Below are positions 20,372-32,208 of a stretch of DNA of 64,000 nucleotides, piece by piece. The stretch is from positions 932,501 to 996,500 of the forward strand of contig LSRY02000005.1 of NCBI GenBank assembly GCA_001643675.2. The letters are read 5' to 3'. The DNA is from Monocercomonoides exilis (Eukaryota > Preaxostyla > Oxymonadida > Polymastigidae). Position numbers and translations under genes: made by a program. Under the pieces are notes generated by a model that was not told the DNA's origin, did no database searches, and saw only the letters and a program-made list of their open reading frames with translations. How positions within the stretch are numbered: position 1 is the stretch's first letter; every line of letters starts with the position of its first letter.

Positions 20372-21259
20372 CACCAAAAATAATTCAAATTCGAAAAAGA
20401 ATAATTCAATTTCGTAATTAATAATTCGAATTCGAAAATTAATAATTTGAATTCGGAATTAATATTTCAATTTCGAAAATAAATAATTCAAATTCGGAAT
20501 TAATATTTCAATTTCGAAAATAAATAATTCGATTTCGGAATTAATAATTCAAAATCGAAAAAAAAATAATTCGAATTCGGAATTAATAATTCAATTTCGT
20601 AGTTTATTAATTCGATTTCGGAAAAAGAATAATTCAATTTCGAAACGTAAATTTTTTTGATTTGTGGAATGAATAACTTGTGTTTGGGGTTTTAAATTCT
20701 TTAAATTTTTATCTCATCAGCAAATTTTGTTTATCAATATTTGAAAAATGATGCATTTTCATAAAAATATTTTCTTTCATTTTGAATGAAGATTTATTGA
20801 TTGAAGTTAATTTGAAATGGAAATAAATACATTTTCATGTTTAAAACCGATATTATCCAAAATTTTGCCAATGAAACAATCACATTATTGTGAAGAAATA
20901 ATTCAATAATCGTGATAAAATTTTTTTTTAATTTTTATTTGGTAATTCTATAGAATGAATTTTTATTAAATTATTATTATTTAAGTGATGATTTTCGAAA
21001 ATGAAAAAAAATTTTAAAAAATTGATTTATTGATTGTTGCAATAAAAAAAACAGTTTTCTATAAGAAATAAAATATGATTGGTTAAAAAATAACTTGAAC
21101 TTTTCTGAAATCCATTCTCGAGAAAAATTAAAAATTTCAGTTTTTAATGAATTTCGAAATTGAATTATTAATTTTCGAAATTGAAAAATTAATTCCGAAT
21201 TCAAATTATTAATTTTCGAAATTGAATTATTTTTTTTCGAATTAGAATTATTTTTGGTG
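20372..21259. mobile_element. Non-autonomous inverted-repeat element, family 1, copy 2
   Basis: This element has the same termini as the copy at 908-1877 (CACCAAAAATAATTC and inverse), with TA on both sides (20370-20371 and 21260-21261). The central sequence is nearly identical to copy 1, while the subterminal AATTCGAATT arrays differ in repeat number. The flanks are also inverted (TTTGTGACAATTA and TAATTGTCACAAA), so it may sit inside an older palindromic site. Confidence 0.75.
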
Positions 21260-21278
21260 TAATTGTCACAAAAAAATA

Positions 21279-22588
21279 CACCAAATATATTTTAATTTGG
21301 AAAATAATAATACATTTTCGATTTTAAAAATAAATTTTCGTATATTTATAGTTCAATTTCGTTATTAGTTAATTCGATTTTGAAAAAGGAAAAATCAATT
21401 TCGAAACAAAAAATTTTTTGAATTGAGGAATGAATAACTAGTGTTTCGGAGTTAAAATTCTCTTAATTTTTATCTCATCTATTCAGTTTGTTAATTAATA
21501 TTCGAAAATTGATGCATATTCATGAACAAAAATATTTTTTTTCATTTTTTTTCATTTTTTTTTTGAAAACAAATTAAATTTTCAGTTTATTAAAAAAGAA
21601 AATGAATTCATTCACATGGGTAATAATTTTTGATAGAATAATTTTGTCATTCAATACTTTCAGCTCAAAAATATTCCTTGAATATCAACAAATGAACATT
21701 GAAAAATGAAAAGGCTTATTGAAGTAATCGTCGTTTTTGTTTGAGCTTGAACAATTATTATTTATGCAGTCGTTATGAAAAAAGCATTTGAATACATAAC
21801 TCTTCCCAAAAGCAAACAAACTTTGAAAAAACAACACCCCGAAAAAAGTTATGATTTCAAAGATAATCAAACACATTTTAAAAAAAATTGAAGTTTTACA
21901 TAATTTCGCCAAAGAGACTCAATAATAATTATTTGTGAAACAATTCTTGTTTTTTGTTATTCAATAAATGTGATGAAAATATTATTATTATTATTTGGTT
22001 TTTCAATAGAATGAAATATCTTTTTAAATTTTTCTCATCAAAGAAATGATTTTTGATTTTATTTTTAAAAAAAACTTCATAATACTAATTTATTGATTGT
22101 CTCAATTAAAAAAAACAGTTATTTGAGAGATAATATTTGATTAATCAGAAAAATATTTCGATACTTACAGAAATACATTCTCAAGATAAATTAAAAATTT
22201 CAGTTATTAATGAATTTAGAAATTGAAATATTGTTTTTCGAAATCGATTTATTCTTTTTCGAAATCGAATAAATAAATTACGAAATTGAATTGTGTGTTT
22301 ATTTTTGATATCAAATTTTTTCGATCAAAATTTTCGGAAAAAATTTGTATTGTGAATTATGAAATAAATCCCAATATATTATCTTCCATTTGCTTAAAAT
22401 TTTGATATGAACAAATCTCAAACATTGGCAAAAAAAAAAAAAAAAAAAATTGAAAAACATTTTTCATTTGAAAAAATATTTTTCGTCAAAGACGAACAAC
22501 TTTTAAAATTTTCCATTCCTTGAAAAAAGTTATGATTTCATAAATAATCACCCAATTATTAATATTCGAAAATGAATTATTTTTGGTG
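21279..22588. mobile_element. Family 1 element, old diverged copy 3
   Basis: It begins CACCAAATATATTTTAAT right after copy 2 and ends GAATTATTTTTGGTG near 22588. The interior aligns with copies 1 and 2 (ATGAATAACTAGTGTTT, ATCTCATC, GATGCATATTCAT) with many changes, and an insertion containing an A-run lies in the right part. TA is present at the left end (21277-21278) only. Confidence 0.55.
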
Positions 22589-22774
22589 AACCCGTTGAAA
22601 GAATGGACTGATTTCTGCAAAACATTAAGAAAAAGTTATTCTTCAAGTTATTCATAAGAATAATAATGAATGCATTAAAAAAAAAAAAAAAAAAAAAAAA
22701 ACATTACATAATCTTTAATAATCTTTTATCAAACTTCCCATAACTTTACTGCGTTTATTTATAATTTTTTTTTT

Positions 22775-25700
22775 ATGCTTTTATTTGCGCTTATATGTAT
22801 TTTGGAGCACATATTCGGAGCTAACACTGACATAAATGTGGAATACATCAATGCCATTGAACAGCAGAAACAAAAACATTTGAATGAACTACAAATTTCG
22901 AAACACACAATGTTGTCTTTTCTACAGAATAATAAACACTTTTCTCAATCAGATTTGATGAAGAAAACAAAGAACATAAAAGACAATAGTGAAAACGAGA
23001 AATTGAAAAAAGAGAAAACTTTCATTCATGGAAGTTTTGAAGAAAAGAACTCATCAATAGAATTGAAAGCAATTAGCCTTTACCAGTCAAACAGAAACAG
23101 TTTATTTCTTGTTGATTCACTCTCAAGTGCCAAAATCGAAGATTGCCAAATTTTCATTGAAAAAAGTCAAGGGAAATGGATTGTGGAGAATTTTGGAGGA
23201 AGAACTGTGTTTTCAAATGTTTCGCTTGTTCCTGAGAAATTAAAGGCTTTTGTTCACTGCATTCAGCATGATCGGAGGCCAAAAAACTGTTTTGAAGGCT
23301 TTTCCTCTTTGGAATTGAACTTCTGCCATTTCTCCTCATTTTGTGTTGAAGGAACCCAACCATTTGTTGGAAGCTCTGATTCACAGAGAGTGTTTGTGAG
23401 TGGATGTGCATTCGAGAATGTTTCGCATTCAAATGTAAAACAAAATGTTTGTCCACAAAGCATGAAAAGAAACATGCCTGGAGGAGAATGCTTGGTGACA
23501 AACAGCCAGTTTTCTTTTGTGGACAATGCATATTATGGAAGCATATTTGAAGGACTGACGATGCGAAGCGGAATGTTTGGGGAATTCAACAGCTCATTTG
23601 AGAAAAGCACAAAAACAGAAATAAATAGGTATGTTAAAAGAAGTGGAAACACAAAAATTGAAGATTGCATTTTTACAGATCTCAGGGGAGACTTTGGAGG
23701 AGCCGTAGATCACGTTTCAAGTGGATCAGCCACAATAACAAGAAGTGATTTTGTGGTATGTCCATTTGTTAATTTGAATTAATAAGCCTTTTTTTTGCTT
23801 TCATTTTCTCTTTTTGTGAAATTTTGTTCACTCTTTTAGAGATGTTGGAGTTCCAAAGGAGATGGAGCAATGCGTTTGTGGTCTGGAGCACAGAATGTCA
23901 CAAACTGCTCATTCACATTTTGCTGGTCAAACGGAAACACAGGAGGAGCGACATTTCTATATGCATCACCAGGAAAATATATTGGAGTGAACTTTTCTTC
24001 CTGTTGGGATGTTCATGGAGGAAATTGTGCTCACTTCAGAAACAGCCAATCACCACTTTTCGAGTCGTGTTGCTTTGTGAATGGAACGACAACAGGTTAT
24101 GCCAGTGGAGGTGCTTTGCTGTGTTTTGGTTCTGCTGTATCAACCATAACGAACTGCCTATTCAAAAACAACACAAGAATCCAAACGAAAGGAGGAGGAT
24201 TTTTCTGTGCAATTTGCGAAAATAATTATGCCTCAAAATTTTCCTTATCATACAGTTTGTTTGACAACAATTCTGCAACTGAAGGGCACGATTTCTATGC
24301 ATCATCCCAATATGCGAGTGTGATAAACTCCGATTGCTTTGTGGGGTGCCGTTCGCTTTCATCGAATTTGACAAGTCGAAGAGTAGTGATTGAAGGAGGG
24401 TCAGCGAGTGATGACTGGATTCCTTTGTTTGTTGGAAAAGTGCATGCAAACAGTGGAAATGGAACAGATGAGTGGATATGTGGCACAGCTGACAGACCTT
24501 GCAAAACATTGAACCATTCGCTGTGGATGTCTGATGTGAGGAGAGAAATGCAAGAGTTTGTACTTGGAGAAGGCGTATATGGGGATACTGAGCTGGCAGT
24601 GGATGCAATGGGGATGAAGTTCGAAGGCTGTGGGGCAAGTTCGACAAGCATGGAGCCAAGAGCGGAGGGAGGTGCTGGGATGAAGATCACAAGTGGAAAG
24701 CTGATTGTTGAAAAGATATGCCTGGTTCACAATTCTGGATTGTGGAAAGGATCACATCTGCTCAAGATTGAAGGAAGGGCAGGAGTTGCAGAGCTTCGAG
24801 ATGCAGTGTTGAGGAGAGAAAGAAGTGCAGAAGGTGATGAGCAAGCAGAAGTGTTTGAGAAGAGTGTCATTGAGATTAGCGATGGAGAATTGATATGCAA
24901 TAATGTTTCAATGAAATGGATGAAGAGCAAACAGGAGCTGGTGAGAATTGGAATAGCTGGAACTGCAAGGATTGAAGCGAGCACATTTTTGGAGATTGAA
25001 CGAAGTGAAGGAGATGGAAGTGTATTTTGTGGGGTTGTGGAGGATGGAAAGGAACTGGAGCTAAATGGTGTTTCATTTGAATATTGCAGATGTTTGAGAG
25101 GGAGTGGTGGTGCATTGTGGTTGGAGATGAAGATGGGAAGCAGAGTGGGGATTGGGAACACGACTAACTCTGATGAGAAGACGATGTTTGAGTCGTGCAG
25201 TGCAGGAGGATCAGAAACAAGAGAGAATGGTGGTAGAGGATATGGAGGAGGAGTGTATTTATATGTCTGCGAGGGGATGAGAGACTTTGTGGTGAAAAAT
25301 GCTGGATTTTTGAATTGTGAGGCGAGGGCTGGGAAGAACATGTTTGTGCTTGCACCGAAGCTGAACGATTGCGTGACAGTGGATTCATTTATGTTCGATG
25401 TTGTGAATTGGAGCAATGATAGAAATGGATTTGTGGGGAGTGATTGTGTGTTCACAGAAACTAATTTGTTGCGCTTTGTTATTCTGTTCAAAGGCAGAAC
25501 TGTGCATGTGGCAGAAGACGGATTTGATGTGATGAGATGTGGGAGCGTTGAAGATCCGTGCATGAGCTTGTGGCAAGGGCTGATGCATGTTGAGGATTGT
25601 GAAGAAGAGAGAATGATCGAGATTATGAAGAAGGCGATGATTGACGACAGACTTGATGTGTCTGGAATAAAGATCGAGGCACATGAAGGAACATTGATTG

Positions 25701-28700
25701 AGAGGGATGCGAAGGCAACAATTGTTGTTGAAGTGAAGCAGAGGATGGAAGGTGTGGGGCTGGTGAACAGCAAGAAGGCGGGATTTGAAGGGATCCGATT
25801 TGAAGTTGAGATAGTTGAAGAGTGCTTGAATACAACAATAATAGCAAACAATAAAGGAGTTCTGTCACTCACAAGATGCGCATTGAGCATTAAAGAGAAT
25901 GAATTCGTTGGAGAGATTGTTTTTGTCCACCTGATAAAAGGAGAGTTGAAGGGAAAGGGAATTGAGATGGAAAGCGAAAGTGTGTGCAATGGGATGTTTG
26001 TTGTTGAGAGTGGGTGCAGATGCATTGCGGAAGAACTGAAAGTGGAAGGATGCAAAGTGAAAAGTGGGGCATTGATATGTGTGAGAGTTGGGATGGAAGC
26101 AGGGGAAAGAAAAGGGAATATTGACGATCAAGAGGCAGGGATTGGGATTGCGAACTCGAGCATTGGGTGGGTGGATGGAGAAGGGAGTGATGCGGTTGTG
26201 GTGAAGAGCGAGGGAGAGGTGAGTGTTGGGGCAGAGGTGAATGGAACGAAAGTGGAGGGGTGCAAATGTGGAAGAAGCACAAAAGGAGGAGGGGTGTGTT
26301 GGCAGATGAGTGCTGGGGGCTGGCTCCGTGTGAGTGAATGCAGCGTGGTGCAGTGTGGATGCTCTGGGATCAGTGGGCGTGGAGGAGGTGTATATGTTGG
26401 AGCAGAGGTTGACGGGGTGTTGGACTTTGTGTTTGAGGGAGACAAGTTCGAAGGGAACACAGCATATATTGGGAGGCACATTTTTGTTGCTTGCCACAAC
26501 ATCTCTTCACAGATCAACGAAACACAATTTGTGATGGATTTGAGAGGCATTTCTGGGCAGGCGCACATGATATCAGGGTCAGATACAACAGATCACAGGG
26601 AAGATACAGACTTGATGCCGTTCATCACGATATATCAGTCATCGACGATCTTTGTGAGCTCTGGAGGAGCAAAAGGCGGGGAGAACAACAGACAGTGTGG
26701 GAAAGAAGACAAGTGCTGTGAAACGCTGGGATATGGGCTGACGCACATTGTGCACGAGTATGGAACGCGAGTTGTGGTGGATGAAGCAAGTGAAGTGGAA
26801 ACAGAGATCAAGCTGGAGAATCTCACGCTGCTGGCAAAGGGAAGCAGGGCAACAGTTGGAATGAGCAGACTGGAGAGGAAAGAGAAGGGTTGTGTTGTGG
26901 AGTGCAAGGGGAATGTGAGTGTGGAGAGAATCAGCTTTGAGATTCCAGAAGTCTTTCCAACAGAACACGAGCAGATATTTTGTGTGGAGGAGGGAACACT
27001 TTCAATGAGTGAATGTTGGGTGAAGCCAGCAGAAGGATGCAATGTGTGCAGAATGTCAACGCTGATGCATGGAGAAAGATCGTCAGTCACAATAACAGGA
27101 TTAATTGTTTCACAGTTTGCATGTGTTTCGCTTGTTGAATGTGTTGAGTGTGAGGTGAAGTTATCAGAAGTTGCTGTGGAGCAAGGTGAGAGCAGGAATG
27201 GGTTGTTTTTCTTGAGGAATGGAGAGATGAATGTGAAGGAACTTGATGTGGTGGATGTGAGAATTGAGAATGGGCCTGCTGTCAACATGTTGAGAGAAGG
27301 TGGAAATGAGAATAATGGAATGTTACCAGATGAGAAGAGAAGGAAGCAGCTGAGAGGTGATGAGAAAAGAATGGATGTGATGTTATCGAAGTTCAGCAAC
27401 ATTAGCAGAACAAGTGAAGGAGCGTGCGGAGTGGAATGTGAAGGTGGAGAAGGGGAGATTGTGTTGCAAAACTGTTCGTTTGCAGGATGTGAGTCAAGAA
27501 GCACCCGGGGGATTGAAGCCTCTTTTGATAAGTGCACGAGCTTGAGCTTGGACTCATGCATGTTTGTGGGTGCTATTGAGGGAAATGAACAAACGAAAGA
27601 AAAAGAGGGATTTGAGAGAGAAGAAATATGCAGATGGAATGGCTCTGTTGTGGATGTTGAAGAGAGCGTTGTGAGCATGAAAGATGTGTCAGTTTCAAAC
27701 TCATCATTGGGTGGACTGACGGTGAAGGGAGGGAGCGTTCAGATCTATGCAGGGTATTTCTGGAATAATGGTCCAAGATTTGCAGGGTATTCTTCACTTC
27801 GGCGAAATGTGATGTGTTCAGGAGACGGAGAAATGAATGTGATGAGCTTGAAAGGTGGTGATGGAGCGAAAGACAATTCATCGATGTGGATTCAATCGGA
27901 TGAGTGCAAAATGTGGGGAATTGTCGATGAAAGACCATCAGTCTTTTTCATTCCCATTTTGGAAGGAGTGGAAGCAGAAGAAAAGGATGGCAAAATTGTG
28001 TTTCTATTCAAGGGCGCACTTTTGATCCCGTGCAATCTATCGTTTGAGGTGATATCGAATGCAGCTGGCGTTGACTCAATTGTGAAATGTGAGTTTTTGG
28101 AAGAGGGCTTTGTTGATGAAAACGAGACAATAGGGTTGGTTGGAGTGCATGAGATTGGGTGGGGAATGGAGGAAGCAGAAATATCTGTTGGAATAACATT
28201 TGGCGATTTGTTGAAATCACACAGTACTTCACACGTTATTGTGAAGAACAAAACAGAACTTCAGCAAAATGCAGATGTGAACATTGTGAAAGGAGGAGAG
28301 AAAGAGAAAACATTGTGGCCAATTATTGTTATTGTCCTTGTTGTCACATTGTTGATCGTTCTGATTGTTTCGATAATATTGGCTGTAAGATGGAGAAAGG
28401 CAAAGAATGAGGCAGAAGATTTGAGAGTGATTGTGAACGATACAGTGAAAAAGGATCTGAAACTGATTGAGATGGTGACGATGGAGATGTCGCCAGAAGA
28501 GCAGTGGAAGAGAGCTGAAAGAGAGGCTGAGAAGAGTAATGAAGAGAGGATAAAGAAAAGAGTATATGAGAAAAGTTTGGGACACTCTGAGTCATCAGAG
28601 CATTTGCTGAGTGAAAGTGGATCAACTGAATATATATTGGGAAGGGATTCAGATAGAATTCCTGATTGGGCATTAGAGAAGGTTGAAGAAGATGAAGAGA

Positions 28701-29749
28701 CAAGAAAGAGAACTCCATCACCATCCATCTCATCCACTTCTACCACAGATACAGATACAACTTTTATCCGACCAGAGAGTATGTGTCCGACCACCTCGTC
28801 GATGTCAAATCTAGTGGATGCAATGGCATGTTCATCTCCACACGAGAAACTGATTGTGGATTTGAGGGATTCTTTGTTCATGTTGTTGCATGGAAGGAAC
28901 GAGAAAAAGGAGATGGCGATTGGCTCATTGAAAGAGAGGGAGCAGACAGCTGCCCAAATCTTGTTCTGGGTGGCTAATCTCGCCCTTCATTCATTTGATG
29001 AAATGGAAAACAAGCTTCAGTCATTGTCCAGTCTGAGTCCTCACATTGTTCTGTTCTCTGAGCATATGGTGATCTGCATTGTGATGCATTCTGACTTCTT
29101 GTCGGATGATGATTCAGATTCCTCATCAATTTCTTCATCAACAGTTGTGACATCTGACAGTGGTGGTGATGATGATGATGACTCTCTGCCCTCATCAGCC
29201 TTTGAGGATGAGGATGACTTCAGAAAAGAGTGTCTGAGGTGGAAAGCACCTGAGCTGCAGATAAACATGAAGATGGGTGCAACAAAGGAGTCGGTGGCAT
29301 TCTCTATTGGGATGATGCTGTGGGAATGCTTGACTCTTCAGATCCCGTTTGGAGAGTATCCAGCAGAGGTGGCAGGGCAGAAGATCGCGAATGGAGAGAG
29401 ACCAAGTGAAAAGTCAATGGAAGAAAGTGGATTAGGAGAGCTTGTGAAAAGCTGCTGGCAATCACAACACTCTTTTCGTATTTCTGTTGATGATTTGAAA
29501 AGGGAACTTTTTATGCATTTTCCCGCCGGAGCAATGATTCTAACGATGTCAGATGCAATTGACGATGAGGATGTTACAGAAGAGGAAATTTTTAAAACGA
29601 GCGATGAAGTGCGATTAATCTCGGAATCGCAAGAAACATTTTCAGGGAATTCATCGAAAAAAGGGAAAGAGAAAAGAAAGCAACTTGATCAGAAGAAGAA
29701 AGAAAAGACAAGAGAAACAGAAAAAGTACAAATGAAGATTATTACATGA
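22775..29749 (+). CDS. Gene B: large type-I membrane protein with Pmp-like beta-helix ectodomain and cytoplasmic pseudokinase
   Basis: There are two exons, 22775-23755 and 23840-29749, with a phase-0 intron of 84 nt (GTATGT...TTTTAG). Splicing joins SDFV to RCWSSKGDGAMRLW, restoring a beta-helix repeat. The product is 2296 aa and ends in TGA. It has a short hydrophobic signal (LLFALICILEHIFGA). The ectodomain has GGA/GGG-type repeats (GGAVDH, GGATFLY, GGALLCF, GGGFFC) and three CG motifs near residues 541, 894 and 1280. The membrane-proximal module (LSLKGGDGAKDNSS, FFIPILEGVEAEE, LLIPCNLSF) matches gene A. The transmembrane helix is at about 1818-1844. The tail matches gene A through AEVAGQKI and then diverges to a more canonical kinase C-lobe end (ANGERP, SCWQ, DDLKRELFMHFP). 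The APE motif is near 2127; VAIK, HRD and DFG are absent. It is probably a signalling-scaffold pseudokinase and not an active enzyme. Confidence 0.88.
28499..29385 (+). repeat. 887-bp inverted duplicate, copy in gene B tail
   Basis: This is the partner of 9565-10451 in opposite orientation about 18 kb away. No mismatch was noticed over the tract, although flanking coding sequence of the same two genes is clearly diverged. The sharp edges inside a codon-aligned homologous region suggest conversion, not a fresh whole-gene duplication. Confidence 0.9.
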
Positions 29750-30661
29750 GATGGGATTAAATGAGAAGTGAATTTAGAATGCAAAAGAAACATTTTCACC
29801 GTTTTCAAAGTAAAGATGGAAAATGTTTTGAAGTCATTTTGCAGTTATCCGAAATTTTATTTTTACAAATAAATGAAGCATATTTGAAAGATAAATAACT
29901 TTGTAATATTTGTTTATTTCAAAAACATAAAGCTTGTTAACTATTTTTAACATAATCTATTTATTTTTTTAATTGTGTTCCGACCAAAATAAATGCCCGT
30001 GTTATAAAATCACCATAAATTATTGTACTCCTTCAAATTATAAATCAAAAACTACACTCATTTTTAGCGCAAAGCGATTCTTAAATTTTCAATTTCTTGA
30101 ATAAAACAGAATTTAACGATTTCAATCTAAATATGCTTCAGCTGTATTGCTCAAATAATTCACAGTATCAGAATAATCAGGCGATTTGCTAAGGCCAGGA
30201 ATGAAACCTGTGTATTAATGTGCATTGAGCGTATCAGCAAGGACTGACAATGGAAGAGAAAGAGAGGGCGATGAATGAACACGAACAAGAGACCTGCAAT
30301 GCATACAACGCTCGCTTAATGGAATTATTGCTGTTTTGAAGAAAATGAGAGAAAAAAATTATGATAAAGCACATATTGGAAGAAATTAAACACGAATAAA
30401 AATTAGAGAGACATTCGTTCGTAAGTTAAAACTTCATATTTGCAAGAATAACAACAAAAATCACTATCTCTTTTTGTCTCAATGCAAAGCAATGCAATGA
30501 AAAAAAAAAAAAAAAATCCCAAATAAAAAAAGTTTCCCGATTAATAACTGCACCTAATCATATGATGGTAGGATTACACACATTGGTACAATATATTACT
30601 ATTCCAATATAAAAGTTAGAAGAATATTTGTCCAAACTTTTCTTTAAACAACAATAATAAT
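29750..30661. other. Convergent intergenic region
   Basis: It lies between the 3' ends of gene B and the 425-aa gene. It is AT-rich with an A-run near 30500. I see no gene, RNA or inverted repeat in it. Confidence 0.6.
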
Positions 30662-31988
30662 TCAAAGACTAAATCTTGTTGAGCTTTTCTTTGAAAATGT
30701 TGTTTTTGAATTCTTTGTCCAGATTTTGAACAATGATGATTGGTAATCGAACAAGCCTTCTTCTTCTATTTCATCATTAATTTCCTTTTCAATAATCTTC
30801 CATTTCTCCATCTCGAGCAATATTTCACTTTTTGCCGCTGTTCTGCAGAACATTTCCTCATAGCATTCTTTCAATTCATCAAAAGCCAAATCAGAAGATT
30901 CTTCAAGTGAACTGAATTTCCTACAAATTGTAGAAACACATTCACACTCTCTTAATACTGACATCTCATTTATTGAACACCACAAAAAGATATCTTTATA
31001 AATTCCGTACAGTTGAATTCGCACATTCAAAAACTTTTCATTCCTTTCGCATATTATTTTGTTGAACAAATGCAATAAATTTCTATGTTTGCAGAGGGCC
31101 GATATCCAATATTGATCCACGAATTCTATACTTCTAAATAGTTGAATCCAGCTATTTAAAAAAAATTCTGTTGCAACCTGCGAATATCCAGTTGGAAAAA
31201 AACATTGAAAGCTGTAGTTTCTTTCTTCATATTTAATGAATTCGTTTTCCATATCCATCAAAAAATCAATGTTCTTCAGAATTATCTCTGTTTCACCATA
31301 TTCAATCCAACGAGCTTTCCATATAATCATCCAAGCCATACAAAGCGCAATTGGAGTCAGATATTGCTGCTCACGGTTCTTTTTAATTACCATTGAAACC
31401 GTTGAATGAAACGGCAAAGTTTGAGAAAACTCTATGCATTCTATAAATTTCAAAGAAGAATGGAAATTTTTATAAAAAAATTTACATACCTCGCATGTTA
31501 AAAACCCGAAGTGCGATCAAAGCATTTTCAATCCTTTCTTTTTCCACTTCTGTTTCTCCTGAAAGTTGAATTTCCTTCAGAAGCAAAGGAATGCAAAATA
31601 ATCGTAAAGCGTCAGAATTTGTTTTTTCTGGATCATGAAGCAAGAGATTCAGTTCTACCATATGTAAATCATACAAATCAAGTGCTTTCTCCATTTTACA
31701 CTCTAAATTTTCAACAAACATTTGAAGGGCATTTCTTAATTGGTGTGAGTGAACTTTCAATGATAAATATGATATTTTATCCAAAATGTGCAAAAGCACA
31801 ACTTCCGTAATAACTCTGTGCAACTGACAAATTAGCTCTGGCGTTGTTGTAATTTGCTCAACAATAATGTCAAAAAGTTCTTTCATGCAATTTTCATCAT
31901 TTAAGTTTTGAAGAAAAGCAATTCTCTTTTCATTTATTTGTTCTGTTGCAATAGGTTTTTCTGTTAAAAAATTGTCTTCATTTATCAT
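30662..31988 (-). CDS. Hypothetical helical protein, 425 aa
   Basis: There are two exons, 31988-31490 and 31440-30662, with a 49-nt phase-1 intron (GTATGT...TTTATAG) that joins NMR to ECIEFSQ. It ends in TGA. The sequence is rich in Leu, Glu, Ile and Asn with amphipathic helical pattern and frequent Cys; there is no signal peptide or membrane helix. An alpha-solenoid fold is possible, but no family is recognised. The start is uncertain. The frame is open upstream of ATG 31988 to a TAA at 32018-32016, and a further in-frame ATG lies at 32039. So either a 5' exon is spliced in near 32013, or translation reads through that TAA, or ATG 31988 is the true start. It faces the 977-aa gene head to head. 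Confidence 0.7.
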
Positions 31989-32039
31989 TGAGAAAATAGC
32001 TTCAATTAATTTTTCTTAATTCTGAAAAATTCTAAACAT

Positions 32040-32208
32040 TATCTCTCTGATTGTTTTTTGTGGTTTGATCAAGTCATTTATCATTTTTTTAATGAAAAAT
32101 TGAGTAAAAAAATTTTTTACACAATTTTCATAAATTTATTTTTTCACCAAACATACAGAAAAATCATTTTAATTTTATTTTAACATTTTATATTGCATTT
32201 AGAGCAAA
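32040..32208. promoter_or_regulatory. Short shared upstream region of a divergent gene pair
   Basis: Only about 170 bp (220 bp if the start is 31988) separates two head-to-head genes, so their promoters must overlap. The region is AT-rich with T-tracts, and no TATA or initiator consensus can be claimed. Confidence 0.45.

Larger units (their letters stand above)
17268..22774. other. 5.5-kb intergenic spacer between divergent genes A and B, packed with inverted-repeat elements
   Basis: No protein-coding gene can be supported. In order it holds a foldback structure (17929-19774) with a 450-bp element in its loop and a 266-bp element in its right arm. A second 266-bp-family copy follows (19848-20115), then two family-1 elements (20372-21259 and 21279-22588), and A-runs near 22430-22450 and 22678-22702. 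The promoters of genes A and B must lie at its two ends, but no core-promoter motif is recognisable. Confidence 0.75.

Noticed and set aside
24727-26055. 442-codon antisense frame inside gene B
   Set aside because: Open by codon bias; no start context, domain or splice evidence, and gene B is continuous on the other strand.
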